NCBI GenBank assembly: GCA_902519255.1
Contig: CABYIV010000005.1
Coordinates: 1 to 64,000, forward strand
Direction: 5' to 3'
DNA from: an uncultured Pelagibacteraceae bacterium
GTDB lineage: Bacteria; Pseudomonadota; Alphaproteobacteria; Pelagibacterales; Pelagibacteraceae
Length of the DNA stretch: 64,000 bases
Part shown: one piece after another, positions 54,005-62,862 of the stretch
Layout of the letters: every line of letters starts with the position of its first letter
How positions within the stretch are numbered: position 1 is the stretch's first letter
Made by a program: the position numbers and the translations under genes
Notes under the pieces: generated by a model
What the model saw: the letters and a program-made list of their open reading frames with translations, nothing else
What the model was told of the DNA's origin: nothing
The model's database searches: none

Positions 54005-54916
54005 TTAGATATTTTTACCATAATATCTTATTGTTTTTTTCAATCCATTTTGAAAATTTTCTTTTGGGTACCAATTAAGAATTGTTTTAATTTTTTCAAT
54101 ATCAGGGTATAATTTCAAGATCTCATCTTTACGCATATTTATTTTACCAAAATCAGGTCTTCCACTTTTTATAATATTTTTTATTATTTTTATAACATTT
54201 TTTATTTTTTGAGGTTTGGCAGAACCTACATTAAAAATCTCACCCATTACTTTATTGCTCTTTAAACATTTGAAGACAGCATTAATAAAATCGTCAATAT
54301 ATAGAAAATCTCTAAACTGTTTTCCTGATGAGCTCGGAAATTTAGAATTTAAAAAACATCCTTTTATAGTTATAGGAATGAATCTATTGAAATCTTGTTT
54401 AGGGCCATAAACCAAGTATGGTCTTAATATTGTGCAAGGGAATTTGTATTGTTTATTCTTTTCAAGTAGATAATTTGTAGCTAAAAGCTTTGCTTTACCA
54501 TATTTGGAATTAACTTTATTAACATCGGTTATATAAATTTCTTTTTGAGGAGATGGAGCTTTTCCATATTCAACACAACTACCGATTTGTAAAAATAGTT
54601 TAATTTTTTTTTTTAAAAAAAAGTCTACCAAGTTTTTGCATCCATAAAAATGACTTTTAAATGTTTTGGCTTTATTTGTGTGATCAACATAACCTCCAAA
54701 ATTTACAATATAGTCAAATTTCTTAATCAATTTTTTTTTTAATTGTTCTCTATTTGTTATGTCAGCTATTATATAATCAATATTCTTTAAATATCTTTTT
54801 TTTTTTGGTTTTGATGAAGATATGCTAGTAACTTTCCAATTTTTTTTTCTGCATTTTTTGGCTAAGTGATAACCAAGAAATCCTGTTCCACCAACAATAA
54901 GAATTTTTTTACTCAA
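54005..54916 (-). CDS. SDR sugar reductase/epimerase, CDP-deoxyhexose pathway candidate
   Basis: Extended SDR with ILIVGGTGFLGYHLAKK at residues 5-21, VNFGGYVDHTN, the Ser region QIGSCVEYGKA and a Tyr-Lys pair in SKYGKAK. RPYLVYGPKQDFNRFIP and FRDFLYIDDFINAV follow. The position directly behind rfbG and rfbF suggests a CDP-4-keto-6-deoxy sugar reductase or epimerase such as the paratose/abequose synthases. This is inferred from context. It overlaps rfbF by 4 bases and has 303 residues. Confidence 0.75.
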   Translation of the reverse strand: MSKKILIVGGTGFLGYHLAKKCRKKNWKVTSISSSKPKKKRYLKNIDYIIADITNREQLKKKLIKKFDYIVNFGGYVDHTNKAKTFKSHFYGCKNLVDFFLKKKIKLFLQIGSCVEYGKAPSPQKEIYITDVNKVNSKYGKAKLLATNYLLEKNKQYKFPCTILRPYLVYGPKQDFNRFIPITIKGCFLNSKFPSSSGKQFRDFLYIDDFINAVFKCLKSNKVMGEIFNVGSAKPQKIKNVIKIIKNIIKSGRPDFGKINMRKDEILKLYPDIEKIKTILNWYPKENFQNGLKKTIRYYGKNI

Positions 54917-55596
54917 AATTTTTTTAAAACTTTATCTAAATAGTCCTTATCTCTTTTAGTATCCATACATTGCCAGAAGCCTTTATGTTTGTAGGCCATT
55001 AATTCACCCATTCTTCCAACAGTTTCTAAAGGCTCTTTTTCAAGAAAGGTTTGACTATTTTTTATATACTTTATAAATGAAGTTTCCATTACAAAAAAGC
55101 CCCCATTTATCCATCCTTCATCTATTTTATCTTTTTCCTTAAAAAATTTAACTTTATTTCCTGATAATTTAATTGCTCCAAATCTTGCAGGAGGTCTTAC
55201 TGCGGTAAGTGTAACAAGTTTTTTATTTCGTTTGTGAAATTTCAAAAGTTTATTTAAATTAATATCTGAAATTCCATCCCCATAAGTTGCAAAAAAACTT
55301 TCATTACCCAAATACTTTTTTAGTTTTTTTATTCTTCCACCAGTCATTGTATTAATGCCAGTATCTACAAGTTTTATATTCCAGCTAAATTTATTTTTTT
55401 TAAAATAATTTTTTATAACATTTCCTTTATAACCAAGCGCAATATAGAAATCTTTGAAGCCAAAATTGGCGTAATGTTTCATTATATGTACTAAAATAGG
55501 TTTATTTTTAATTTTGACCATTGGTTTTGGAATTTTTTTTGTATATTCCGATAATCTTGTTCCATAACCTCCCGCAAGAATAACAATTTTCGTCAT
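54913..55596 (-). CDS. rfbF: Glucose-1-phosphate cytidylyltransferase
   Basis: Makes CDP-glucose from CTP and glucose-1-phosphate. LAGGYGTRLSEYTKKIPKPM is the signature loop with the activating Arg and Lys. Further blocks are HYANFGFKDFYIALGYKG, DTGINTMTGGRIKKLK, FFATYGDGISDINL, TAVRPPARFGAI and a C-terminal WQCMDTKRDKDYL. The 227 residues are close to the usual 257 with shorter loops. The 4-base overlaps with rfbG and the SDR make a three-gene CDP-sugar cassette. Confidence 0.93.
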   Translation of the reverse strand: MTKIVILAGGYGTRLSEYTKKIPKPMVKIKNKPILVHIMKHYANFGFKDFYIALGYKGNVIKNYFKKNKFSWNIKLVDTGINTMTGGRIKKLKKYLGNESFFATYGDGISDINLNKLLKFHKRNKKLVTLTAVRPPARFGAIKLSGNKVKFFKEKDKIDEGWINGGFFVMETSFIKYIKNSQTFLEKEPLETVGRMGELMAYKHKGFWQCMDTKRDKDYLDKVLKKF

Positions 55597-56663
55597 TTAA
55601 TTCTATTTTCAAAATCCTTGATTTGATTTAATGAGATATTATATATTTTAGTCTTATTATTTTTATAACCTATATACCAATCTGTTATAAACTTAACCGT
55701 TTCATCTATATCTAATTTTGCGTCCCAGTTTAATAATTTTTTGGCTTTGCTACTATTTAATTGCAATAAACTTGATTCATGAAAATTATTATTATTTTTT
55801 AATTTCCATTTAATTTCATCCCAATTTTTTTTAATTTTTCCAATAAAATCTATAACTTTTATATTTTTAATTTTGTCTGAACTAAAATTAAAAGATTGTC
55901 CATTAATCTTTTTATTATATTTTAGATGATAAGCTAAGGTCATGTATCCATTTAATGCTTCTAATACATGTTGCCACGGTCTAGTTGAATCTGGATTTCT
56001 TATATAAACTCTCCTATTACTTAGCCAACTCTTCATACAATCTGGTATCAATCTATTTTTTGACCAATCTCCACCTCCTACTACATTGCCAGCACGTGCG
56101 GTTGCAATTTTTAATCTATTATTTTTTTTTTCAAGAAAATTTTTAAAATAAGAATGAAATAAAATTTCGGCAGATGCTTTAGAAGCACTATAAGGATCAT
56201 CACCTCCCAATATATCATCCTCTTTGTAACCAGTCTTTTTTTCGTAATTTTTATAACATTTATCACTTGTTATAAATACAGCTATACATTTTTTTTTTTG
56301 TTTAGATAATGTTTCAAGCATGTTAAGAAATCCAACTACATTCGTCTCCCAATTATTAATGGGATTTTTAAATGATTCTGAGACTATTGCTTGAGCAGCT
56401 AAATGAAAAACAAAATCAGGTTTTATATAATTAATTTTTTTGGAAAGAGTTTTCGAGTCTCTAATGTCTAGGTAATGTTCTTTTATATTAATTTTATTTT
56501 TTACTAAGTTAAAATGATTTTTCTTGTTATTATTTTCCAAAGAGACGCCATGAACTTTTGCGCCTAAATGATTGAGCCAAATAGTAAGCCAACTTCCTTT
56601 AAATCCATTGAAGCCAGTGATTAATACTGTTTTATTTTTGAATATTCTAAATTTGCTTAACAC
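55593..56663 (-). CDS. rfbG: CDP-glucose 4,6-dehydratase
   Basis: Converts CDP-glucose to CDP-4-keto-6-deoxyglucose. The Rossmann loop is LITGFNGFKGSWL, followed by FHLAAQAIVSESFKNPINNWETNVVG, the catalytic FITSDKCYKN and the Tyr-Lys pair in DPYSASKASAE. GNVVGGGDWSKNRLIPD is diagnostic for RfbG. Its 356 residues are typical. It heads the rfbG-rfbF-SDR cassette. A 116-base AT-rich gap with no recognisable element separates it from the AroB-like gene and probably holds a promoter. Confidence 0.94.
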   Translation of the reverse strand: MLSKFRIFKNKTVLITGFNGFKGSWLTIWLNHLGAKVHGVSLENNNKKNHFNLVKNKINIKEHYLDIRDSKTLSKKINYIKPDFVFHLAAQAIVSESFKNPINNWETNVVGFLNMLETLSKQKKKCIAVFITSDKCYKNYEKKTGYKEDDILGGDDPYSASKASAEILFHSYFKNFLEKKNNRLKIATARAGNVVGGGDWSKNRLIPDCMKSWLSNRRVYIRNPDSTRPWQHVLEALNGYMTLAYHLKYNKKINGQSFNFSSDKIKNIKVIDFIGKIKKNWDEIKWKLKNNNNFHESSLLQLNSSKAKKLLNWDAKLDIDETVKFITDWYIGYKNNKTKIYNISLNQIKDFENRIK

Positions 56664-56779
56664 TTAACAACTATTATTTTTTAATAATATAAATATATCT
56701 AAATTATTTTTTTTAATATTAAAATTTAAAAATATTTTAACAATTTTTGATAAAAATTTATTCATATATTTAAAAATTA

Positions 56780-57883
56780 TTATAGTATATTATTAATTAT
56801 AATATTAATTTTATTATAATCTTGCATTTCTTCAATTTTTGGTTTGCCAACATTTTTTAAATTAATATATCTTGGATATTTGTTTATTCTCTTTTTGTCT
56901 AAAAACAAAAATTTAAATATATCATTCTGTAATTTTTGTTTATTTAAATTCAAGTGTTTTAAATTTACAGGCAAATTATACAGATTTAATATTTCTTTGG
57001 TTTTCTTTATTAATTTACTATTTTGAGAGGCGTATTCTAATTCACACAATATCCCTATACCTACTGCTTCACCATGCCTTAATAGTTCTTTTTTGTTATT
57101 TATATTTTTTTCAATTGCCATTTCAATTGAATGCGCAAAAGTATGACCAAAATTAAGCATTAATCTATTTTTCTTTTCATAAACATCATCTTTAAAAAAA
57201 TAAATTTTTGCTTTTAAAGATCTAAGACACAAATCTTTAACAATTTCAGAATTTTTTTTTTTAATCTTTAGACTTTCATTTTCTAAAAAATTTAATATTT
57301 TTGTGTCTTTTATTAGTCCACATTTTAGTACTTCTGGAATACCAGATATATATTCTCTTTCTGGTAAATTTTTTATAATTTTATCCAATATGTAAACTTT
57401 ATTCGCATGGAAATATGTTCCAATTGAATTAATAATGTTTTGATAATTAATTGCTGTTTTGCCTCCTATGCAACTATCTACGATAGAAGTCATCGTGGTT
57501 GGTATGTGCATATATATCATCCCTCTCATGTATAAACTTGCTGCTAATGCAGAAAGATCTCCTAGCACACCACCTCCCATGCTTAAAACTATAGATTTTC
57601 TTGTAAATCCTTTTGATATCATAAAATCGATGATCTTTAAAACTGCCTTCAAATTTTTATTTTTTTTAGATCCAATAAATTCTATTTCATAAACACTGCA
57701 ACCTGAAAGCTTAAGCTCAGAATAAATTTCACTTCTAATTTTTTTGCTTATATTTTTATCAAACAGAAAAAGGATTTTTTTGTCTGATTTCATTTTTTCT
57801 AAATCTTTTGTTATTTGAGAAAGCTTTTTATTTAAGTAGTAAATCTGATAATTTTCCTTATTTATTCTATATTCGATTTTCAT
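56780..57883 (-). CDS. 3-dehydroquinate synthase family protein (sugar phosphate cyclase)
   Basis: AroB-like NAD- and metal-dependent cyclase. VLSMGGGVLGDLSALAAS, PTTMTSIVDSCIGGKTAIN, NFGHTFAHSIE and LRHGEAVGIGI carry the cofactor and metal ligands. Its 367 residues are usual. True AroB would be expected with aroK or other shikimate genes; here it lies among sugar genes, directly after a KdsB-like gene. It may be a paralogue with a different substrate, or the genome's AroB placed in the island. The Cys in SCIGGKT replaces the common Ser. Confidence 0.85.
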   Translation of the reverse strand: MKIEYRINKENYQIYYLNKKLSQITKDLEKMKSDKKILFLFDKNISKKIRSEIYSELKLSGCSVYEIEFIGSKKNKNLKAVLKIIDFMISKGFTRKSIVLSMGGGVLGDLSALAASLYMRGMIYMHIPTTMTSIVDSCIGGKTAINYQNIINSIGTYFHANKVYILDKIIKNLPEREYISGIPEVLKCGLIKDTKILNFLENESLKIKKKNSEIVKDLCLRSLKAKIYFFKDDVYEKKNRLMLNFGHTFAHSIEMAIEKNINNKKELLRHGEAVGIGILCELEYASQNSKLIKKTKEILNLYNLPVNLKHLNLNKQKLQNDIFKFLFLDKKRINKYPRYINLKNVGKPKIEEMQDYNKINIIINNIL

Positions 57884-58627
57884 TTACTTGTAAATTTTGA
57901 AATATTTATCTCTAGACATTTTTATACCTGCTTTTTTGTAATCATCAAAAACATCAACAGAGAAGCTATCGCCTTTTAATTTGAGACTTTTAATTTTAAG
58001 ACCTATTTCTAAAGCTCTGAGTAATTCGATATCCTCTATACTCTCGAAGTATGTTTTTTTTGATTTAGAAAATTTTTCCAAGGCCTTAGGTTTAAAAGAA
58101 ATTATTGATAAATGTTTTAAGCTTGTAGATTTATTTTTTTTGTAATTTAATGGGATGTCAGCTCTAGATAGATACATCACTTCATTTTTATTATTTAATA
58201 GAACTCTAATAATATTAGTATTGTTTGTTGGTTTAATCTTTAAAGTTGGAAGAATAATATCCACATCTGGGTTTTTGTTATGAAATTTTACTACTTGATC
58301 AATGTGGTATGGACTTATTAAAGGTTCATCACCTTGAATATCCACTACAAAATCAAATTTCTTTTTTAATTTTTTATAAACTTCGTAAATTCTCTCAGTT
58401 CCATTTGTGTGATTTTTTGATGTCATTATCACTTTGGCTCCAAATTTTTCAGCTGCGTTTTTAATTTTTTTGTCATCACAACAAATAAATACTTCATCTA
58501 ACGTTTTACACAGTTTTGCTCTTTTATAAGTATGAACTACTAATGGAATATTATTAATTGGAAGTAACGCTTTTTGTGGAAGGCGAGTTGAATTTAATCT
58601 TGTAGGTATTAAACCGATTGTTTTCAT
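57884..58627 (-). CDS. KdsB-family 3-deoxy-octulosonate-type cytidylyltransferase
   Basis: Activates a 3-deoxy-sugar acid (Kdo or relative) as a CMP-sugar. LIPTRLNSTRLPQKALL is the N-terminal signature, then NHTNGTERIYEV, DIQGDEPLISP and a C-terminal ESIEDIELLRALE. I set the start at ATG 58627, giving the usual ATGA overlap with the SDR stop; an in-frame ATG exists at 58639. Family members in some bacteria prefer 8-amino-Kdo, so Kdo itself is not certain. The neighbours are unusual for a core kdsB. Confidence 0.83.
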   Translation of the reverse strand: MKTIGLIPTRLNSTRLPQKALLPINNIPLVVHTYKRAKLCKTLDEVFICCDDKKIKNAAEKFGAKVIMTSKNHTNGTERIYEVYKKLKKKFDFVVDIQGDEPLISPYHIDQVVKFHNKNPDVDIILPTLKIKPTNNTNIIRVLLNNKNEVMYLSRADIPLNYKKNKSTSLKHLSIISFKPKALEKFSKSKKTYFESIEDIELLRALEIGLKIKSLKLKGDSFSVDVFDDYKKAGIKMSRDKYFKIYK

Positions 58628-59358
58628 GTATTTGACCAACCTCCATCAATTTTAATAGTTTCACCATTTATATAACTAGATTTATCCGAGCATAAAAAAT
58701 AAATAAGCTCAGCTATTTCATCTGGTTCAGCCCAACGTTTCATTGGTGTTCTAGATATCGTCCAATTAAATAAATTTCTATTTTGTTTAAATTTTTTGTA
58801 AAAGCTTGTTTTTGTGAAACCAGGATTAATTGAGTTAAATCTTATTTTACCTTTATACTCAGATGCTAAGCATTTTGTAAGTCCATTGATTGCAGCTTTT
58901 GTAGACCCATAACCTGATAAATCTGAAAAACCTAAAGATCCAACTATAGATGATATATTTACTACACTGGATCTATATTCTTTTTTTTTTACATGATTAA
59001 CAAATTGTTGGGTAATATTAAAAACAGAAAAATAATTCACATCAAAAATTTTTCTGATATCCCGATCTTTGATTTTTAAGAACTGCTTTCTTTGCCTTTG
59101 TCCTGCATTATTAATTAAATATTTGAGATTTAATTTTTTTTTTTTTATAAATGTAAATATTTTTTTTATTAATTTATTGTCTGTAACATCTCCTTCAAAT
59201 AAAATTATATTTTTATTTTTGATAATCTTTGTAAGATTTTTTTTATTTCTTGCTATTGCAATAACTTTACAATTATTTTTTAAAAGTAATTCTAAACAGG
59301 ATTTACCTATACCTTTTGAGGCTCCAGTAATTAAAAAATAGTTATTATTCTCTTTCAT
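58624..59358 (-). CDS. Short-chain dehydrogenase/reductase (PtmA/FabG-like)
   Basis: Classical SDR. LITGASKGIGKSCLELL is the cofactor loop, NNAGQ follows, the catalytic Ser is in VVNISSIVGSLG and the Tyr-Lys pair in SGYGSTKAAI. It has 244 residues. The C-terminal GETIKIDGGW is the FabG-type ending. Similar SDRs (PtmA) occur in nonulosonate loci, and one follows the CMP-sugar synthetase here at some distance. A 13-A tract occurs in its coding strand (forward 59134-59146). Confidence 0.88.
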   Translation of the reverse strand: MKENNNYFLITGASKGIGKSCLELLLKNNCKVIAIARNKKNLTKIIKNKNIILFEGDVTDNKLIKKIFTFIKKKKLNLKYLINNAGQRQRKQFLKIKDRDIRKIFDVNYFSVFNITQQFVNHVKKKEYRSSVVNISSIVGSLGFSDLSGYGSTKAAINGLTKCLASEYKGKIRFNSINPGFTKTSFYKKFKQNRNLFNWTISRTPMKRWAEPDEIAELIYFLCSDKSSYINGETIKIDGGWSNT

Positions 59359-61063
59359 TTAGCAAATTTTTCCACTTCTTATATTCTATATCAATTAAAA
59401 AAAAATTAGTTTTATATCTTTTTGTTTTTTTTTCGTTCATAGATTTGATAATATTTAATAATTCTCTGCTATTTCTAAAAAATGAGCAATATTGGTTGTC
59501 TTTGAGAGGTGAAAAATTAAAAAAATTTGACTCTTTTAAAATTGCAACATTATAACCTTTTGAAAAGTAGTCTATTGATACTGCTGTTTTATTAGTACAT
59601 ATGACAAGATCATAATCTTCAAATTGTTTATTATTTTCAATAATCTCGTAGCTAAAAATAGTTTTGAAGTTTTTATTTTTATTAAGAGGGTGCTCTTTAA
59701 AAAATATTTGATATTTAGATAAATCAATAATTTCGTTTAAAATTTCGATTAAAGCTGAGTTTGATTTATTTGAATAATCAAGAACAATTAGGATAGAATT
59801 TTTATATTTATTAAATAATGGTTTTTTTGTATTCTTGTATCTTAGTGACTCAACTTTTATTAGTTCATCACGATCATAACCAAAATTTAAAGCTTTCTCA
59901 TGTGAGTCATCACCATTTGTTAACAAATAATCAGGCGATATTTGAGATTTTTGAAATCTTAAATCCCAAAAACGTACTGAAGAATTGATGACACCATAAA
60001 TTTTATTTTTATTATTTTTTCTCCAATGATAAATTAAAGATTTTTCCCATGGTTGGTTTTCATGGATATAAAAACATTTTGAACTAAATTTATTTTTATT
60101 AAAATATACTTTAAATAAATAAAAATAATAAATTTTTATTAAAATATTATAAAAAAGAAATTCTTGTTGCAAATTATAACTTACAAAACGTGATATTTTT
60201 TTTGTATTATAAGTTAATTCAAAATTATTCAAATTTAAAATAGATTTACATTTTATTTTTAAAGAAATAAAAAAAATCTTTATTAGTATAATAATATTAA
60301 TATTTGTATCCAAAAACCCATGAAATTCATTTTTATTGTTGAAATTTTTTATAGTGTTACTCAGATAATTAATATTATTTGATATTTCATTATTCAAAAA
60401 AATGTGAAGAAAGTTTGAATTACATAAGGAATTTATATTACTCCAAAATAGAGAATCATATTTTTTTTCATTAAATTTTTTTTTATTTATATAAGTAAAA
60501 AAAGACACGAATAAATTAAAAGTACTACTGGTTTCAACATTTCTTTTTTTATAAAATAATTTTGATATTAAAAACTTTATTCCTTTTCCTAAGTTTATAA
60601 GTTCATTTAAAAGTTGTGTATTTTGTTTAAGAACAGAAGTTTTATGGAAGCTTATATTGACATTTTTTGTTTTAAAAATATCGACCAAACAATCTCTATA
60701 ATTTTTATTATTTATATTTATATTAATTTCATCAAAATTTATTTCTTTAACAATATCAATTATTGAAATTACTTTTGTAATTTCGAAAAATTCGTTATTT
60801 TTATAAAAGTTTTTTTCTCTAAAATTTGTCAAAAACCAAAAATTAAAGTTTGGTTCAATTTTAAATTTATCTATTAAGGATTTATTTTGAATTTCTAAGT
60901 TTTCTAAAATAGCGAGTAATTTTTGCCTTAAATTTTGTGAATTCTTTTCAATATAGTCCGTTAAACATATTTCTTCACTTGTTGTTGAAAAATTACTTAT
61001 CCAATAAATTTTTTTAATTATTTTGCCCTGATTTTTGAAAATTATGGTTTCATTTGTTTCCAT
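59345..61063 (-). CDS. Large surface-carbohydrate protein with GT-B-like C-terminal half
   Basis: A 572-residue soluble protein. The N-terminal half (about 1-330) is Asn/Lys/Phe-rich and not recognisable. The C-terminal half resembles TIGR04326-type surface carbohydrate proteins and related GT-B folds: WEKSLIYHWRK, YGVINSSVRFWDLR, ILIVLDYSN, QIFFKEHPLNKN and DLVICTNKTAVSIDYFSKGYNVAIL. The HPLN and SID blocks would form the donor site. It overlaps the SDR by 14 bases. The role as a transferase is inferred. Confidence 0.6.
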   Translation of the reverse strand: METNETIIFKNQGKIIKKIYWISNFSTTSEEICLTDYIEKNSQNLRQKLLAILENLEIQNKSLIDKFKIEPNFNFWFLTNFREKNFYKNNEFFEITKVISIIDIVKEINFDEINININNKNYRDCLVDIFKTKNVNISFHKTSVLKQNTQLLNELINLGKGIKFLISKLFYKKRNVETSSTFNLFVSFFTYINKKKFNEKKYDSLFWSNINSLCNSNFLHIFLNNEISNNINYLSNTIKNFNNKNEFHGFLDTNINIIILIKIFFISLKIKCKSILNLNNFELTYNTKKISRFVSYNLQQEFLFYNILIKIYYFYLFKVYFNKNKFSSKCFYIHENQPWEKSLIYHWRKNNKNKIYGVINSSVRFWDLRFQKSQISPDYLLTNGDDSHEKALNFGYDRDELIKVESLRYKNTKKPLFNKYKNSILIVLDYSNKSNSALIEILNEIIDLSKYQIFFKEHPLNKNKNFKTIFSYEIIENNKQFEDYDLVICTNKTAVSIDYFSKGYNVAILKESNFFNFSPLKDNQYCSFFRNSRELLNIIKSMNEKKTKRYKTNFFLIDIEYKKWKNLLNERE

Positions 61064-61074
61064 TAAAATAAATA

Positions 61075-62211
61075 TTATAAAATTTTACCTGCAAGTATTT
61101 CCCAAGAATTTTTATTTTCTCCTCTAAATTTAATGAATTGTTGAATATATTTTTTATATTTTTGTTGATCAACTTGATAAAATTTATTTAATTCCTTTTT
61201 TCTATATTTTTTTATGTCTATAACCTTACAACCTAGAACTTTGCCCATTAAATCTAGATTATCCTTAAAATTAGTTAATTCAAAACCTGGCATTTGCAAA
61301 AGTAAAATAGGCTTATTAAATAATATTGGAAAATTTATACTTATGCTATCGTGTGCAACAACTAAATCAGCATATTTAGTGTAAATAGCTGTTTTATTAA
61401 ATACAACATTTTTAAAATCCTTCAAATAATCATCATTACGTTGAGCCCTAGGATGAGCACAAAAGATAACTTTTTTTTTTTGAATCTTGCTTAAATCTTC
61501 AAAAAATTTTTTCAAGTATTTATAAAACATTTTATCTAAATAATTAGGTTCTAAAGTTAGTTCGTATTCTGGATGATCCAAATTTTTTTGATCTAAATAA
61601 ACTATATAATTTTCAGCCAAAGGTCTTTTTGAGTTCTTTAATTCAAGCATTTTATTATAATCTAGTGCATGTGAATAAATTATTTTACTTTTTTCTTTTA
61701 TATTTCTTTGTTCAGATAAACCACCAACAAAGTAATAATCAGATTTAAAAAATTTAAATAAATTGTACAATTTATAAATTCTTCTTCTAATATTTGAAGT
61801 TATAAAATACTTTTTAAAGATTTTTTTGAAAAAAGTAGTAAATCTTCTTTTGTTACCAGTTTCAATATAGTTTCCTATACTTACATATATAAATTTGATA
61901 CCCCTGAAGTAGATCAAATTTTTTATTAGAATATAAATAAGACTTTTGTCAGAACTCATATCAATGACATATGTATTTTTTTTCAATTTATTTATTGCTT
62001 TAATTAATTCAAAGTAGCTAAAAAACTTTTTCTCTATGACAGTTATTTCTTTATTTTTCTCTTTTTTAATCAAACTAACACTGGATGTTATTGGAGATAT
62101 ATTCCAGTATTTAATATGAAATTTTTTTTTTAAATAAGATAGATTAAATCTACTATAATTCCATTTATTTAGAGACTGTGAAGTAATTAAAATTAAACTC
62201 TTTTTTTTCAT
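61075..62211 (-). CDS. GT-B-like surface-carbohydrate protein
   Basis: A 378-residue protein with an N-terminal Rossmann-like half (SLILITSQSLNKWNYSRF) and a C-terminal half holding VIFCAHPRAQRNDDYLKDF and YADLVVAHDSISINFPILFNKPILLLQMPGF. This is the pattern of CDP-glycerol/polysialyl-type GT-B transferases, where HPR and HDS contact the donor phosphates. It has no membrane segment. It lies one base from the CMP-sugar synthetase, so transfer of the CMP-activated sugar is a reasonable guess. Confidence 0.58.
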   Translation of the reverse strand: MKKKSLILITSQSLNKWNYSRFNLSYLKKKFHIKYWNISPITSSVSLIKKEKNKEITVIEKKFFSYFELIKAINKLKKNTYVIDMSSDKSLIYILIKNLIYFRGIKFIYVSIGNYIETGNKRRFTTFFKKIFKKYFITSNIRRRIYKLYNLFKFFKSDYYFVGGLSEQRNIKEKSKIIYSHALDYNKMLELKNSKRPLAENYIVYLDQKNLDHPEYELTLEPNYLDKMFYKYLKKFFEDLSKIQKKKVIFCAHPRAQRNDDYLKDFKNVVFNKTAIYTKYADLVVAHDSISINFPILFNKPILLLQMPGFELTNFKDNLDLMGKVLGCKVIDIKKYRKKELNKFYQVDQQKYKKYIQQFIKFRGENKNSWEILAGKIL

Positions 62212-62861
62212 TATTTTAGTAATTTTTTTGCTAAATTAAAATCTTTAATTGTATCAATATCAATTATTTCTTTAGGATCAGATACAACATATCCTAAAGA
62301 CTTTATGTTAATAAAATTTTTATATTTTTTTAAATTTTTTATAGAATTAATATAAATACTTCCTGTCGGCTTAAAAAATTTAAATTCTTTTGTATCCTTT
62401 TTTTTTATTAAAGGCTTGTTGGTAAAATATTTGATATTTGAATTATTAATTTTTTTGGTAATTGATAAGATTGATTCTTTATTCTTACTGAAAATTTTCA
62501 ACATTTTATATAAAGTACTTATTTTTCTATATGGCGAAGTTGGTTGCAAAAGTATTATACAATCAATTTTTCTATTTAATTTTTTAAACCAATTTATAGC
62601 GTGAAAAGTAAATGATATTGAAGTAGATATATCACGCGATAAATATGATGGTCTTAAAATAGTTTTTAAATTTCTGTACTTAAGCCCAATTTTTAGAATT
62701 TCTTTATCGTCTGTTGTCAGCAAGATATTTTTTGATATTTTATTTTTTATTGCAAACTTTATTGTATGTTCCACTAGTGGTATATCACGTAATTTTTTTT
62801 TATTTTTATTTTTTAGCCTTCTTGAACCTGATCTTGCAGGTATAATAACCAGAATGCTCAT
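62211..62861 (-). CDS. CMP-nonulosonate synthetase (NeuA/PtmB-like)
   Basis: Cytidylyltransferase for sialic, legionaminic or pseudaminic acid. LVIIPARSGSRRLKNKNKKKLRDIPLVEHT is the NeuA signature (CTP loop, residues about 4-33), and LLQPTSPYRKISTL follows. GSIYIN and a C-terminal VVSDPKEIIDIDT block agree. I start at ATG 62861, which leaves one base after the upstream stop and removes a non-conserved 18-residue extension open to 62915. With the CBS-nucleotidyltransferase it marks a nonulosonate pathway. Confidence 0.87.
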   Translation of the reverse strand: MSILVIIPARSGSRRLKNKNKKKLRDIPLVEHTIKFAIKNKISKNILLTTDDKEILKIGLKYRNLKTILRPSYLSRDISTSISFTFHAINWFKKLNRKIDCIILLQPTSPYRKISTLYKMLKIFSKNKESILSITKKINNSNIKYFTNKPLIKKKDTKEFKFFKPTGSIYINSIKNLKKYKNFINIKSLGYVVSDPKEIIDIDTIKDFNLAKKLLK

Positions 62862-62862
62862 C

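Noticed and set aside
56664-56779. Possible small RNA or short gene in the largest island gap
   Set aside because: The 116 bases are nearly all A and T with no stem, start codon with ribosome site, or conserved element that I can see.
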